Shown here: one piece after another, positions 8,133 through 15,311 of the stretch
Layout of the letters: every line of letters begins with the position of its first letter
Position numbering within the stretch: position 1 is the first letter of the stretch
NCBI GenBank assembly: GCA_045629065.1
Contig: JAZQQK010000032.1
Location: forward strand, 1-37,646
DNA from: JAKSSM01 sp045629065
Lineage (GTDB): Bacteria; Bacillota; Clostridia; Peptostreptococcales; Anaerovoracaceae
DNA: 37,646 nucleotides
Reading direction: 5' to 3'
Made by a program: the position numbers and the translations under genes
The notes under the pieces: model-generated
What the model saw: only the letters and a program-made list of their open reading frames with translations
Databases searched by the model: none
What the model was told of the DNA's origin: nothing

Positions 8133-9715
8133 CCGAGGAACACCTCCAATACTGTAGTTTTTAATACTCCACTTACGATTAAGTTATTGCCTAATCCTAA
8201 GAGAATAATCATAAGTCCAAAGAATACGATAGGGATAAGCATTCTAAGAGGGATTTCAAGCTTGTGCTTGGAATTATCGCCCCATTCCTTATCGAAGCAG
8301 AACGGATCATCCTCATCGACAATTAAGCCCTTTCCTTCAGCGTCGTACTGAGTATGGTTCTTAACTTCAGCTTCTTTATCCATGAATAAATGTTCAAAGA
8401 TTCTAAAGAAGTAGATAGCAGAAAGAAGTGATGAAATGATAAGTACTGCTACATATAAATACTGTCCATTCTGAATAGCACCTAATGCGAGGTACCACTT
8501 GGAGAAGAATCCTGCAAATGGAGGAAGTCCAATCATGGAAAGCATGAGCACTACCATAGTCATAGATGTGACTGGCATCTTTTTATATACTTGACCGAGC
8601 TTATCCATATAGTGAATGCCATATTTATATTTTAACGCTCCTGAAGTGTAGAATAATCCAGTCTTCATGAAAGCATGGTTAATAATGTGAAGTACTGCAC
8701 CGATTAAGCCATAGTAATTACCAATAGCGAATCCTAATGCAACATAACCAACTTGACCGATTGACGAATATGCGAGCACCTTGTTGATCTTGTTGTACCT
8801 TAAAGCTCTAAGTGAACCGAATAAGATTCCGCAAACTGCAAGTACGCCGACAATCTTAAAGATTACTGACATATATGGTGTAGTTTCGCCTAAGATGCAG
8901 AAGAAGAATCTGAGCATTGCGTATGCAGGAATTTTAATCATAGCACCTGCAATCATAGGGTCTGCAGCAGGGTGCGCATATGAGTGCGCTGCTGGCTGCC
9001 ATCCGTGAAGTGGGAAGAGCGCCATTTTGATGCCAAAACCTACGATTAAACATGCAGTAGCAATAATTACAACTGTTGGGTTAGTCTCTACTACACTAGG
9101 GAGTTTGGCTGCAATATCAGCCATATTTAATGTGCCTGTAGCTGAGTAAAGGAAACCGATACCCATGAGATACATACAAGCACCGATAGTTCCAGTTAAG
9201 AGGTATCTAAAAGATGCTACAATACCCTTTTCTTCACCAATGGCGATAAGGCCATATCCTGCGAGAGCCACAATTTCCATGAAGACATAGAGGTTGAAAG
9301 CATCTCCAGTTGATGACATACCAAGCAGTCCTATTGCAAGGAAGCAAAGGATTGAATAGTATCCTGCTGATTTGAATCTTAAGTTCTTTTCTTTAGAACC
9401 GGTCTCAAATGGGCTGGAGAAAAGTGATGTCATGAATCCTATGCAAGCAACTAGTGCAACTATAAGCGCATTCACACCATCGATAACGAACTCGATGCCA
9501 TAAGGAGGCATCCAGCCACCGATCCAATAATGCCAAGGCTCACCCATCTCTACGACTTTGAAAATCTGAACGATTGAAAGTGCGAGTGAACAACCCAAAG
9601 CGATAATAACCGCTCTTCTACCCCAGAAGCTATTAATTAAAGTAATCAATGGGCAAAGTATGCCAGCAACTAGTGGAAAAGCGATAATGAGAACAGGGAG
9701 ATTATTTAGTAACAT
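8129..9715 (-). CDS. MnhD/MbhH-like proton-conducting antiporter subunit (first copy)
   Basis: A 528-residue polytopic protein. Visible motifs are Glu147 in LYVFMEIVALAGYGLI (TM5), Lys230 and HGWQPAAHSYAHPAADP, Lys261 in AGAMIKIPAYAMLR (TM7), and NKINKVLAYSSIGQVGYVALG, all diagnostic of MnhD/NuoN-type channel subunits. I place the start at ATG 9715 (MLLNNLPVLIIAFP), preceded by GGGAGG. A longer frame upstream to 9769 would overlap mnhC by 68 bases and has no comparable site. With the chosen start the overlap with mnhC is 14 bases. It stands where MrpD/MbhH is expected, directly after the MnhC subunit. Confidence 0.93.
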   Translation of the reverse strand: MLLNNLPVLIIAFPLVAGILCPLITLINSFWGRRAVIIALGCSLALSIVQIFKVVEMGEPWHYWIGGWMPPYGIEFVIDGVNALIVALVACIGFMTSLFSSPFETGSKEKNLRFKSAGYYSILCFLAIGLLGMSSTGDAFNLYVFMEIVALAGYGLIAIGEEKGIVASFRYLLTGTIGACMYLMGIGFLYSATGTLNMADIAAKLPSVVETNPTVVIIATACLIVGFGIKMALFPLHGWQPAAHSYAHPAADPMIAGAMIKIPAYAMLRFFFCILGETTPYMSVIFKIVGVLAVCGILFGSLRALRYNKINKVLAYSSIGQVGYVALGFAIGNYYGLIGAVLHIINHAFMKTGLFYTSGALKYKYGIHYMDKLGQVYKKMPVTSMTMVVLMLSMIGLPPFAGFFSKWYLALGAIQNGQYLYVAVLIISSLLSAIYFFRIFEHLFMDKEAEVKNHTQYDAEGKGLIVDEDDPFCFDKEWGDNSKHKLEIPLRMLIPIVFFGLMIILLGLGNNLIVSGVLKTTVLEVFLG

Positions 9716-10097
9716 TCTTACTATCCTCCCTTCTTCTCTCGGTGATTTCATCATCCTCAATAGTGCCATAGAGGTTCTTAATCTTCATCAAGAGCGCTAA
9801 CGCAACACCCGTAGTACCCAAGCCAACTACAATAGCAGTAAGCATAAGAGTATGAGGGATAGGATTGATGTATGTGGAAGCCTCTGCGGCCTCACCGATA
9901 ATAACAGGAACCGTGCCGCCTGTCTTCTGACCTAAGATAAGGAAGAAGAAAATAATAGCGACCTGCATTACATTCATGCAAACGATTTTTTTAAGATAGT
10001 TGGAGCAGTATATCATGCCGACAATTCCTAGGCCCATGAGGATGAAAGTCAACATATAGACGCCCTTTTCAGCCAAGAAAAGTTCTAAACTAGTCAT
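9702..10097 (-). CDS. mnhC: MnhC/MbhG-like (NuoK-like) antiporter subunit
   Basis: A 131-residue protein with three hydrophobic helices, NuoK/MnhC-like. The central YCSNYLKKIVCMNVMQVAIIFFFLILG segment and the NPIPHTLMLTAIVVGLGTTGVALALLMKI segment are the family hallmarks. MnhC is homologous to NuoK of complex I and is an essential subunit of Mrp antiporters and Mbh hydrogenases. It starts 8 bases inside the end of the MbhE/MnhB fusion gene and overlaps the first MnhD-like gene, keeping the standard B-C-D order. Confidence 0.93.
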   Translation of the reverse strand: MTSLELFLAEKGVYMLTFILMGLGIVGMIYCSNYLKKIVCMNVMQVAIIFFFLILGQKTGGTVPVIIGEAAEASTYINPIPHTLMLTAIVVGLGTTGVALALLMKIKNLYGTIEDDEITERRREDSKNVTK

Positions 10098-10866
10098 CGA
10101 ATTCCGTCCTTTCCATTACAGCTTCAAGGATGGCAATTATTGTTGCCATTACTGCAATTGTTACACCAACTTCAATCATGAAAATACCAACAGAGTGGAG
10201 CTCGACCACGTCATTAACGGCCCAAGCGAATGGAAGTTTTTCATATTCAAAAAGGTTTCCACCATTAAACATTGGTAAAATACCGGTTAAAGCATAGATA
10301 AATACACCCACACCAGCAGTAGCTGCAGCGGTTTCGCCAGAGAATCTAACGATTGGCTTATGTGAGCTTGGAATAAGTCTATCTGTTAAATAAACAGATG
10401 CCAAAAGTGCGCCGGCTTGGAAGCCACCGCCTAGTGATAACTCGCCGTGTGCGAGTACATAGAATGCGTAGATGATAACAATAGGAACTACGAGTCTAAA
10501 CGAAGTCTCGAGTACCGTTCCTCCGAATGTTGGATCATCATTCTTTTCCACCTTTTTAGGTTGTTTAGTCTCTTTCTTCTTTTCGCTGAAAAGAATCGAT
10601 AAAGCTGTAACACCTGAAAGGAACATTACGCATGTTTCAAACAAAGTATCGAATCCTCTATAGTCTGCCAAGATTGCTGTTACGATATTAGGTGTCTCAG
10701 TGTCTGGGAGAGAGTTTTCGATATAGTACGTTGATAGGTAGCTGTTAGCTGGAGTGTCACTAGACCCAACCTGTGGCATAAAATCGCCAAGGATAAAGCC
10801 AGCTAAAACGATGCAAACTATCAACGCGATAATGATAATTAAGTTTCTCTTATCAGCTCTCGTCAT
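10090..10866 (-). CDS. mnhB: Fused MbhE-like / MnhB-like antiporter subunit
   Basis: A 258-residue protein with two parts. Residues about 1-95 resemble MbhE, the segment equivalent to the extreme C-terminus of MrpA, with the signature NIVTAILADYRGFDTLFETC followed by a membrane helix. Residues about 110-258 are an MnhB/MbhF domain (SFRLVVPIVIIYAFYVLAHG, LSLGGGFQAGALLAS, then a last helix before ERTEFDD). They are joined by a charged linker rich in Lys and Glu. In archaeal Mbh clusters these are usually two genes. The ATG shares one base with the upstream stop (TAATG). The fusion is judged by reading, not by alignment. Confidence 0.85.
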   Translation of the reverse strand: MTRADKRNLIIIIALIVCIVLAGFILGDFMPQVGSSDTPANSYLSTYYIENSLPDTETPNIVTAILADYRGFDTLFETCVMFLSGVTALSILFSEKKKETKQPKKVEKNDDPTFGGTVLETSFRLVVPIVIIYAFYVLAHGELSLGGGFQAGALLASVYLTDRLIPSSHKPIVRFSGETAAATAGVGVFIYALTGILPMFNGGNLFEYEKLPFAWAVNDVVELHSVGIFMIEVGVTIAVMATIIAILEAVMERTEFDD

Positions 10867-11108
10867 TATTTACATCTCCTACCTATTGACTTGATAGCAA
10901 TGATAAAGTAAACCGTTGAAATTGTTCCGATTACAGCTTCTGTGAACGCTACGTCTGCGGCGCCGACAACGATATAAAGAGTCATTGCAGTAAAGCTGAA
11001 TGCACAATACACGATTGTTGCTATCAATAAATCCTTACCAAAAATAATTGTAAGTGTGATTGCGATAAGGATGAGAAGTAAAGCTGTTTCTATAAAAATT
11101 ACTGGCAT
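10866..11108 (-). CDS. MbhD-like (DUF4040) antiporter subunit
   Basis: An 80-residue protein with two to three hydrophobic helices and the typical VGAADVAFTEAVIGTISTVYF segment of MbhD/DUF4040 proteins, which correspond to part of the C-terminal region of MrpA. In this operon the large MrpA polypeptide is absent and its C-terminal pieces occur as this gene and the MbhE part of the next. It starts 3 bases after mnhG and ends in a TAATG overlap with the MnhB fusion gene. Confidence 0.88.
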   Translation of the reverse strand: MPVIFIETALLLILIAITLTIIFGKDLLIATIVYCAFSFTAMTLYIVVGAADVAFTEAVIGTISTVYFIIAIKSIGRRCK

Positions 11109-11110
11109 AT

Positions 11111-11422
11111 TTATTTCTCCTCCTTTTCTTTCTTTTTATTCTTCATGGCTTCCTCGAAAGCAACCTTATCTACAATGTGTGTTCCGATAGGTCCTGCAAT
11201 CATAATTGCAGCCATGACAATGATGAATTTAAGTGTCACGAATTGGAATCCAAGATAAATTGCAATACCAATTGTGAAGCATATGAAGGCCAAAGTTTGA
11301 CCTAGTCCTAAAGCGTGAAGCTTTGCGTAGAAATCAGGGAACTTGAGCGTTCCAACAACTGAAACTACTAAGAGGGCTAACCCAATTACAGTAAAGATAA
11401 TACAAAGCATATTTTGAATCAT
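11111..11422 (-). CDS. mnhG: MnhG/MbhC-like antiporter subunit
   Basis: A 103-residue protein with three hydrophobic helices and the MnhG signature VVGTLKFPDFYAKLHALG, followed by GQTLAFICFTIGIAIY and MIAGPIGTHIVDKVA. It ends in a lysine/glutamate-rich tail. MnhG is one of the small conserved subunits of Mrp antiporters. Its ATG shares one base with the mnhF stop (TAATG at 11424-11420). The order E-F-G is conserved. Confidence 0.93.
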   Translation of the reverse strand: MIQNMLCIIFTVIGLALLVVSVVGTLKFPDFYAKLHALGLGQTLAFICFTIGIAIYLGFQFVTLKFIIVMAAIMIAGPIGTHIVDKVAFEEAMKNKKKEKEEK

Positions 11423-11694
11423 TACTTTTTGGACCCCCTTCCTGCCATAAACTTAGCTACGATGATCGAGCTTACGAAGCAAAGAATTGCGTAGCTAAAT
11501 GCGATATCTATATATAGATCTGTTCTGCCGTCAGCAAGTCCAATAAGTATTAAGAATAATACTGTGGAAGTGGTAATTCCAGATACAGCTGCAAATCTGT
11601 CGTAGAAACTAGATTTCTTTCTAAGAAGCATAACAAAGAGAGGAATCGATGACAAAATTACAGCACATGTTAATACAATGAAAAATGTCTGCAT
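11422..11694 (-). CDS. mnhF: MnhF/MbhB-like antiporter subunit
   Basis: A 90-residue protein with three predicted helices and the MnhF pattern (SSIPLFVMLLRKKSSFYDRF, then IGLADGRTDLYIDIAFSYAI). I start it at ATG 11694 (MQTFFIVL), 7 bases after AGGAGG and sharing one base with the mnhE stop (TAATG). The ATG two codons earlier at 11700 lies one base from that ribosome-binding site. It is the second gene of the E-F-G block. Confidence 0.92.
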   Translation of the reverse strand: MQTFFIVLTCAVILSSIPLFVMLLRKKSSFYDRFAAVSGITTSTVLFLILIGLADGRTDLYIDIAFSYAILCFVSSIIVAKFMAGRGSKK

Positions 11695-12284
11695 TAGCAT
11701 ACCTCCTTTGGAATGTGTACGAGAGTTTTCTCTGGTAATGCTTTATATTCGCAGTCAATCCCATATACTGCTGCAACTTTCCTTTGCATTGTACCCTCGA
11801 GTAATCCCTCTGCTGCATTTTTTGTCAATGCGTGCACAGTGAAAACACCATCGTCTGAAACATCTAAAGTGATAGTTCCCGGCGTGATAATAATTGAATT
11901 AGATAATAGTGCCGTAGCTGATGGATTCTCGAACGGCATCTTAAAATAAATAATTCTTGGCTCAACAAGTTTGCTCTTAAATGTTGCTTTTGCTACATCA
12001 AGAGAGGCAAGTGTGATTTGTCCAAACATCCAAAGTGAATAGCCGATAAACTTAAATGGCTTCACTTCAAGAAGATAAAACTCCCTACCCGTTTTCTTAC
12101 TGATAAGCGTGAGAGCAGGAATAGAAACTATTGCTGTAAATACTGAGAATAATGCACCCATAATGAGCAATTTTGCTTCAAACTTACCAGAGAGCAAAAT
12201 CCACAATACAAACAATGCGATTGATAAACCTATAACATATCGCATTGGTGGTCTATTCTGCGCTTTTTCCTTTTTTTCTTTCAT
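11694..12284 (-). CDS. mnhE: MnhE/MbhA-like antiporter subunit, first gene of the operon
   Basis: A 196-residue protein. It has N-terminal hydrophobic helices, a third hydrophobic stretch (FIGYSLWMFGQITLASLDVA), and the soluble C-terminal MnhE core with LLSNSIIITPGTITLDVSDD and FTVHALT. The N-terminus starts with a charged MKEKKEKAQNRPP segment. It is the promoter-proximal gene of the antiporter operon, 64 bases downstream of the -10 element, with a modest AGGGA site before ATG. Mrp systems exchange external protons for internal Na+ or K+ and support pH and salt homeostasis. In fermenting anaerobes related modules can also couple to redox enzymes, none of which is encoded here. Confidence 0.92.
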   Translation of the reverse strand: MKEKKEKAQNRPPMRYVIGLSIALFVLWILLSGKFEAKLLIMGALFSVFTAIVSIPALTLISKKTGREFYLLEVKPFKFIGYSLWMFGQITLASLDVAKATFKSKLVEPRIIYFKMPFENPSATALLSNSIIITPGTITLDVSDDGVFTVHALTKNAAEGLLEGTMQRKVAAVYGIDCEYKALPEKTLVHIPKEVC

Positions 12285-12337
12285 CTTTTTTCCCTGTAAT
12301 AGTACTAGTCTTATGTTACATATTTATACGCATACGC

Positions 12338-12361
12338 ATACATAGTAAGTATACTATGTAT
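12338..12361. repeat. 24-base inverted repeat on the antiporter operon promoter (candidate operator)
   Basis: Perfect 10-base arms, ATACATAGTA (12338-12347) and TACTATGTAT (12352-12361), are separated by AGTA. The dyad covers the whole -10 element (12353-12348) and part of the spacer of the minus-strand promoter for mnhE. This is where a dimeric repressor would block RNA polymerase. No other copy was noticed in the window. It is too AT-rich and lacks a U-run, so it is not a terminator. Confidence 0.65.
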
Positions 12362-12376
12362 ATACATTGAGGGCAA
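12348..12376 (-). promoter_or_regulatory. Promoter of the antiporter / MoxR operon
   Basis: Minus strand TTGCCC at 12376-12371, a 17-base spacer, and TATACT at 12353-12348, about 64 bases before the mnhE start. No other promoter of comparable quality and no terminator was seen between here and 1449, so twelve to thirteen genes may share it. Confidence 0.75.
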
Positions 12377-12436
12377 GAAAAGTTATTAAAAAAACTTAAC
12401 AAAAGCTTAGCATTTTACACATTTTTGGCTTTATAT

Positions 12437-12450
12437 CGCTCAAATGTTCG
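12437..12450. promoter_or_regulatory. Secondary LexA-box-like site
   Basis: CGCTCAAATGTTCG keeps the right half (TGTTCG) of the Gram-positive SOS box CGAACN4GTTCG-type consensus, but the left half has two mismatches. It lies 19 bases upstream of the better box. It could be a weak second site for LexA autoregulation. Confidence 0.4.
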
Positions 12451-12468
12451 ATTTTTATAAAATTTGTG

Positions 12469-12482
12469 CGAACAACTGTTTA
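12469..12482. promoter_or_regulatory. LexA box at the lexA promoter
   Basis: CGAACAACTGTTTA fits the Gram-positive SOS consensus (CGAACN4GTTYG) with one to two mismatches at the right end. It overlaps the -35 element of the lexA promoter at 12479-12484, so LexA bound here would exclude polymerase. This is the expected arrangement for autorepression. Confidence 0.75.
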
Positions 12483-12507
12483 CTTTTTGTTTTCCTTATG
12501 GTAATAT
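12479..12507 (+). promoter_or_regulatory. lexA promoter
   Basis: TTTACT at 12479-12484, a 17-base spacer, and TAATAT at 12502-12507, with the start codon 44 bases downstream. The -35 overlaps the LexA box. GAGGT at 12540-12544 is the ribosome-binding site. Confidence 0.75.
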
Positions 12508-12550
12508 TGCTTTAGGAAATGACGCAAGATAAAATAAATGAGGTAATATT

Positions 12551-13204
12551 ATGCTTAAAGAAAGACAACAAAGAATCTTAGACTATACTAAGCAAGTGGT
12601 TTCTACAAAGGGCTACCCTCCTACAGTTAGAGAAATCTGCGAGGCACTCGATATTAAATCCACTTCTACAGTTCATAGCGATCTTGAAACTTTGGTTGAA
12701 CTTGGCTATCTCGTAAAGGACCCTTCCAAGCCACGTGCTTTAATGGTTATGGACCCAGGTTCCAACTCGGGACATTTGAAAGCCGCAGGCAACTATGATG
12801 GCTTATCTAAAGTTTCACAAGTCGTAGATATTCCAGTGGTAGGAAGAGTCGCTGCAGGTCAACCTATCTTAGCTGAAGAAAACATCGAAGATGTCTTCCC
12901 TGTTCCAGCAAGTTTTGCTGCAAGCGGCGTGAACTTCATGCTCAAAGTTAGAGGCGAAAGTATGATTGAAGCTGGTATCATGGATGGCGACCTAATCTTA
13001 GTTCAACAGACTCCAGAAGCAAACAATGGCGAAATCGTAGTAGCCATGATTGACGGCTTTGAATCTGAAGCTACAGTCAAGACATTCTATAAAGAAGCTG
13101 ATCACATCAGACTTCAGCCAGAGAACCACACAATGAGCCCTATCATCGTTAACGATGCAAAGATAGTCGGCAAGGTTAAGGGCGTATTTAGATACATCAA
13201 CTAA
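12551..13204 (+). CDS. lexA: LexA repressor of the SOS response
   Basis: A 217-residue LexA. Residues 1-65 form the winged-helix DNA-binding domain (MLKERQQRILDYTKQVV, YPPTVREICEALDIKSTSTV). A linker leads to the S24 self-cleavage domain, with the Ala102-Gly103 cleavage site in VVGRVAAGQP, catalytic Ser137 in VRGESMIEAG and Lys177 in SEATVKTFYK. LexA represses DNA-damage genes and cleaves itself when RecA is activated. The length is close to the usual 205-215. It stands alone on the plus strand between two minus-strand operons. Its promoter carries LexA boxes and its end a strong bidirectional terminator. Confidence 0.98.
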   Translation: MLKERQQRILDYTKQVVSTKGYPPTVREICEALDIKSTSTVHSDLETLVELGYLVKDPSKPRALMVMDPGSNSGHLKAAGNYDGLSKVSQVVDIPVVGRVAAGQPILAEENIEDVFPVPASFAASGVNFMLKVRGESMIEAGIMDGDLILVQQTPEANNGEIVVAMIDGFESEATVKTFYKEADHIRLQPENHTMSPIIVNDAKIVGKVKGVFRYIN

Positions 13205-13218
13205 TAATAAAAGCAAAA

Positions 13219-13244
13219 GGCAGTTCGCAAGAACTGCCTTTTTT
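13219..13244 (+). terminator. lexA terminator
   Basis: Arms GGCAGTTC (13219-13226) and GAACTGCC (13231-13238) with a GCAA loop, followed by six T. An A-rich stretch before the hairpin gives it some bidirectional character. Confidence 0.93.
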
Positions 13245-13262
13245 ATATGCTATTTTTACACC

Positions 13263-13291
13263 AAAAAAGCGACTCTTTCGAGTCGCTTTTT
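13263..13291 (-). terminator. Terminator after the uracil permease gene
   Basis: Arms AGCGACTC (13268-13275) and GAGTCGCT (13280-13287) around TTTC. They are flanked by six A on the left and five T on the right, so it can stop transcription from either side. Its main role is ending the minus-strand uraA transcript. Confidence 0.9.
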
Positions 13292-13314
13292 GTATAGGCT
13301 TTATATACTAGGTA

Positions 13315-14658
13315 TTAGTACTTTCCAAGTGTAAGGGAGTTGCCATCTTCGGATTCTTCTTTGAAAGTGTAGTCCTTTCCAGGAAGAACTGCGTTAAGGA
13401 TGATACCTACGATGGAAGCTACTGCAAGTCCAGATAAGCTTACACTTCCGATTGTGATTGCACCAGCATCTGAGTAACTGATACCGATTGAAAGTCCTAA
13501 AATTACTGCTGCAACGATTACGTTACGAGTATTTTGGAAGTCTGTTCTATTTTCAACAACGTTTCTAACACCGATAGCAGAAATCATACCATAGAGGATG
13601 ATTGATACACCGCCGATTGTTCCAGCTGGCATAGCACCGATTAAAGCTGCGAACTTAGGGCAGAATGAAAGGATGATTGCATATAATGCTGCGAGTCTTA
13701 CTACCATTGGATCATAAACCTTTGTTAAAGCAAGTACGCCTGTGTTTTCGCCGTATGTTGTGTTAGCAGGTGCACCAAAGAGTGCTGCGATTGCTGTACC
13801 AACACCATCTCCGATTAATGTTCTGTGAAGACCAGGATCTGCGATGAAGTTCTTTCCTACTGTTCCGCCGATAGCAGAGATGTCGCCAACGTGCTCCATC
13901 ATTGTAGCGAATGCAATTGGAACGATTGTGATGATTGATGATACTACTAAGCCCCAATTTGTATCTGCTCCAAAGAGTACGCTTAAACCAGTGTTTTCCC
14001 AAACTACTGGAAGTCCGAGCCAAGCAGCATCTTTAACTGAAGTGAAGTCTACATTTCCAGTAACTGCTGCTACGACATATGAAGCAATAACACCGAGTAA
14101 GATAGGGATAATCTTAATCATTCCCTTACCCCAGATATTAGTTACAATGATAACTACGATTGCAACAAGTGCTAACCACCAGTTTGATTCGCAGTTATTT
14201 ATTGCGGAAGGTGCTAAGTTTAAACCGATTGCAATGATGATAGGACCAGTTACTACTGGTGGGAAGAACTTCATTACGTTCTTTGAACCCCATACCTTGC
14301 AAATGATTGCGAGTATTAAGTAAAGTAAGCCTGCGCAAGTTACGCCTATGCACGCATATGCTAATGCTACGTTATCTGCATAACCTTGCTCAATGCCTAA
14401 TTCTTTTACAATTGCGTATCCGCCTAAGAAAGCGAATGATGAACCTAAGAATACAGGAACTTTCCACTTAGTTACTAAGTGCATAAATAATGTTGCAATA
14501 CCAGCAAATAATAATGTTGTTGAAATGCTTAATCCAGTGATGATTGGAACTAATACTGTAGCCCCGAACATTGCGAACATGTGCTGAAGTCCAAGTACTA
14601 AAACCTTGCCAGTACCAAGCTTCTTTGCGTCATAAATCGCTTCTTGATTTTTTGCCAT
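13315..14658 (-). CDS. uraA: Uracil permease, NCS2 family
   Basis: A 447-residue polytopic transporter. The N-terminal VLGLQHMFAMFGATVLVPI motif is the signature of nucleobase:cation symporter-2 uracil permeases. Later come the AFATMMEHVGDISAIGGTVG segment (with the conserved substrate-binding Glu and proton-site residues) and the ALFGAPANTTYGENTGVLALT motif. The last is specific to UraA-type rather than xanthine/urate members. It imports uracil with protons. AGGAGG lies 5 bases before the ATG. The upstream PyrR-type attenuator independently supports a pyrimidine role. It is monocistronic, with its own promoter and terminator. Confidence 0.95.
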   Translation of the reverse strand: MAKNQEAIYDAKKLGTGKVLVLGLQHMFAMFGATVLVPIITGLSISTTLLFAGIATLFMHLVTKWKVPVFLGSSFAFLGGYAIVKELGIEQGYADNVALAYACIGVTCAGLLYLILAIICKVWGSKNVMKFFPPVVTGPIIIAIGLNLAPSAINNCESNWWLALVAIVVIIVTNIWGKGMIKIIPILLGVIASYVVAAVTGNVDFTSVKDAAWLGLPVVWENTGLSVLFGADTNWGLVVSSIITIVPIAFATMMEHVGDISAIGGTVGKNFIADPGLHRTLIGDGVGTAIAALFGAPANTTYGENTGVLALTKVYDPMVVRLAALYAIILSFCPKFAALIGAMPAGTIGGVSIILYGMISAIGVRNVVENRTDFQNTRNVIVAAVILGLSIGISYSDAGAITIGSVSLSGLAVASIVGIILNAVLPGKDYTFKEESEDGNSLTLGKY

Positions 14659-14710
14659 GATGACCTCCTAAAATCAACTTTGAAATAATTATTTACACCT
14701 TTCTTAGCCA

Positions 14711-14738
14711 TAAAAAATAGCCTTGCTTTCGCAAGACC
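14711..14738 (-). terminator. Attenuator terminator of the uracil permease leader
   Basis: Minus strand GGTCTTGC (14738-14731), GAAA loop, GCAAGGCT (14726-14719), then ATTTTTTA. It is a leader terminator located about 52 bases before the start codon, so it is conditional rather than gene-ending. Confidence 0.88.
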
Positions 14739-14765
14739 GCCCAAATTTCCCTACTTAGGTTTCTA

Positions 14766-14814
14766 TGTCCAATCTTGCCGGCCTCTCTGGACCGAATTAA
14801 AGATGTTTTTACCA
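14766..14814 (-). promoter_or_regulatory. PyrR-binding element (anti-antiterminator) in the uraA leader
   Basis: The minus-strand leader carries GTCCAGAGAGGCCGGCAAGA (14792-14773) with the outer arms GTCCA and TGGAC. The TCCAGAGAGGC core is the recognisable PyrR target of Firmicutes pyr attenuators. UMP/UTP-bound PyrR stabilises this hairpin, which allows the downstream terminator to form, and without PyrR an alternative antiterminator wins. Uracil permease would therefore be shut off when pyrimidine nucleotides are abundant. Confidence 0.85.
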
Positions 14815-14820
14815 TATATT

Positions 14821-14849
14821 ATATTACTACTTGGATGACCAAAAGTCAA
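14821..14849 (-). promoter_or_regulatory. uraA promoter
   Basis: Minus strand TTGACT at 14849-14844, a 17-base spacer, and TAATAT at 14826-14821. The -35 begins 10 bases after the stop codon of the preceding gene. Confidence 0.85.
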
Positions 14850-14858
14850 TTAAATTAT

Positions 14859-15311
14859 CTAAATAATTGCGATAATTCCCATAGTCGCGAGACTCACAAT
14901 AATGCCTGCGATAACTACGCCAATAAAGATGGCTGGTATAGCACGTTTCATCTGCATATCCATCATTGCAGCAACTAATGCACCTGTCCATGCACCAGTG
15001 CCAGGAAGTGGGATTGCTACAAGTACAATAAGACCCCAAAACTCATATTTTAGTACTGTCTCCTTGTTGCGTTCTGCCTTGGCTTCGAACCAGTGTACTA
15101 TTCTTGCGAGCCATTGGCTTTTTCCCTTGAGCCACTTAAAGAAAGGCCTGATGAACATGATAATAAAAGGCACAGGGATGAGGTTTCCTATAAGCGCAAA
15201 AACGAAGGCCCAACCAACAGGTAGGCCTTCGGCTACTCCAAAAGGAATGGCCCCGCGGAGTTCAACCACGGGAACCATAGATATTAAAAATGTGAGTAAG
15301 TATTTCTTCAT
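14859..15311 (-). CDS. Small multidrug export family membrane protein (COG2426-like)
   Basis: A 150-residue protein with four to five hydrophobic segments. Its pattern, VPVVELRGAIPFGVAEGLP at the N-terminus and VAIPLPGTGAWTGALVAAMM later, is that of the 'small multi-drug export' family (COG2426). The family name comes from early annotation; the actual function is not established and drug export should not be assumed. The ATG overlaps the ppdK stop in ATGA (15308-15311), so the two are co-translated. It is the last gene before the uraA promoter. Confidence 0.85.
   Translation of the reverse strand: MKKYLLTFLISMVPVVELRGAIPFGVAEGLPVGWAFVFALIGNLIPVPFIIMFIRPFFKWLKGKSQWLARIVHWFEAKAERNKETVLKYEFWGLIVLVAIPLPGTGAWTGALVAAMMDMQMKRAIPAIFIGVVIAGIIVSLATMGIIAII

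Noticed and set aside
8129..9769. Longer start of the first MnhD-like gene at 9769
   Set aside because: It would overlap mnhC by 68 bases, adds a charged 18-residue segment unlike the family, and has no ribosome-binding site. ATG 9715 has GGGAGG.
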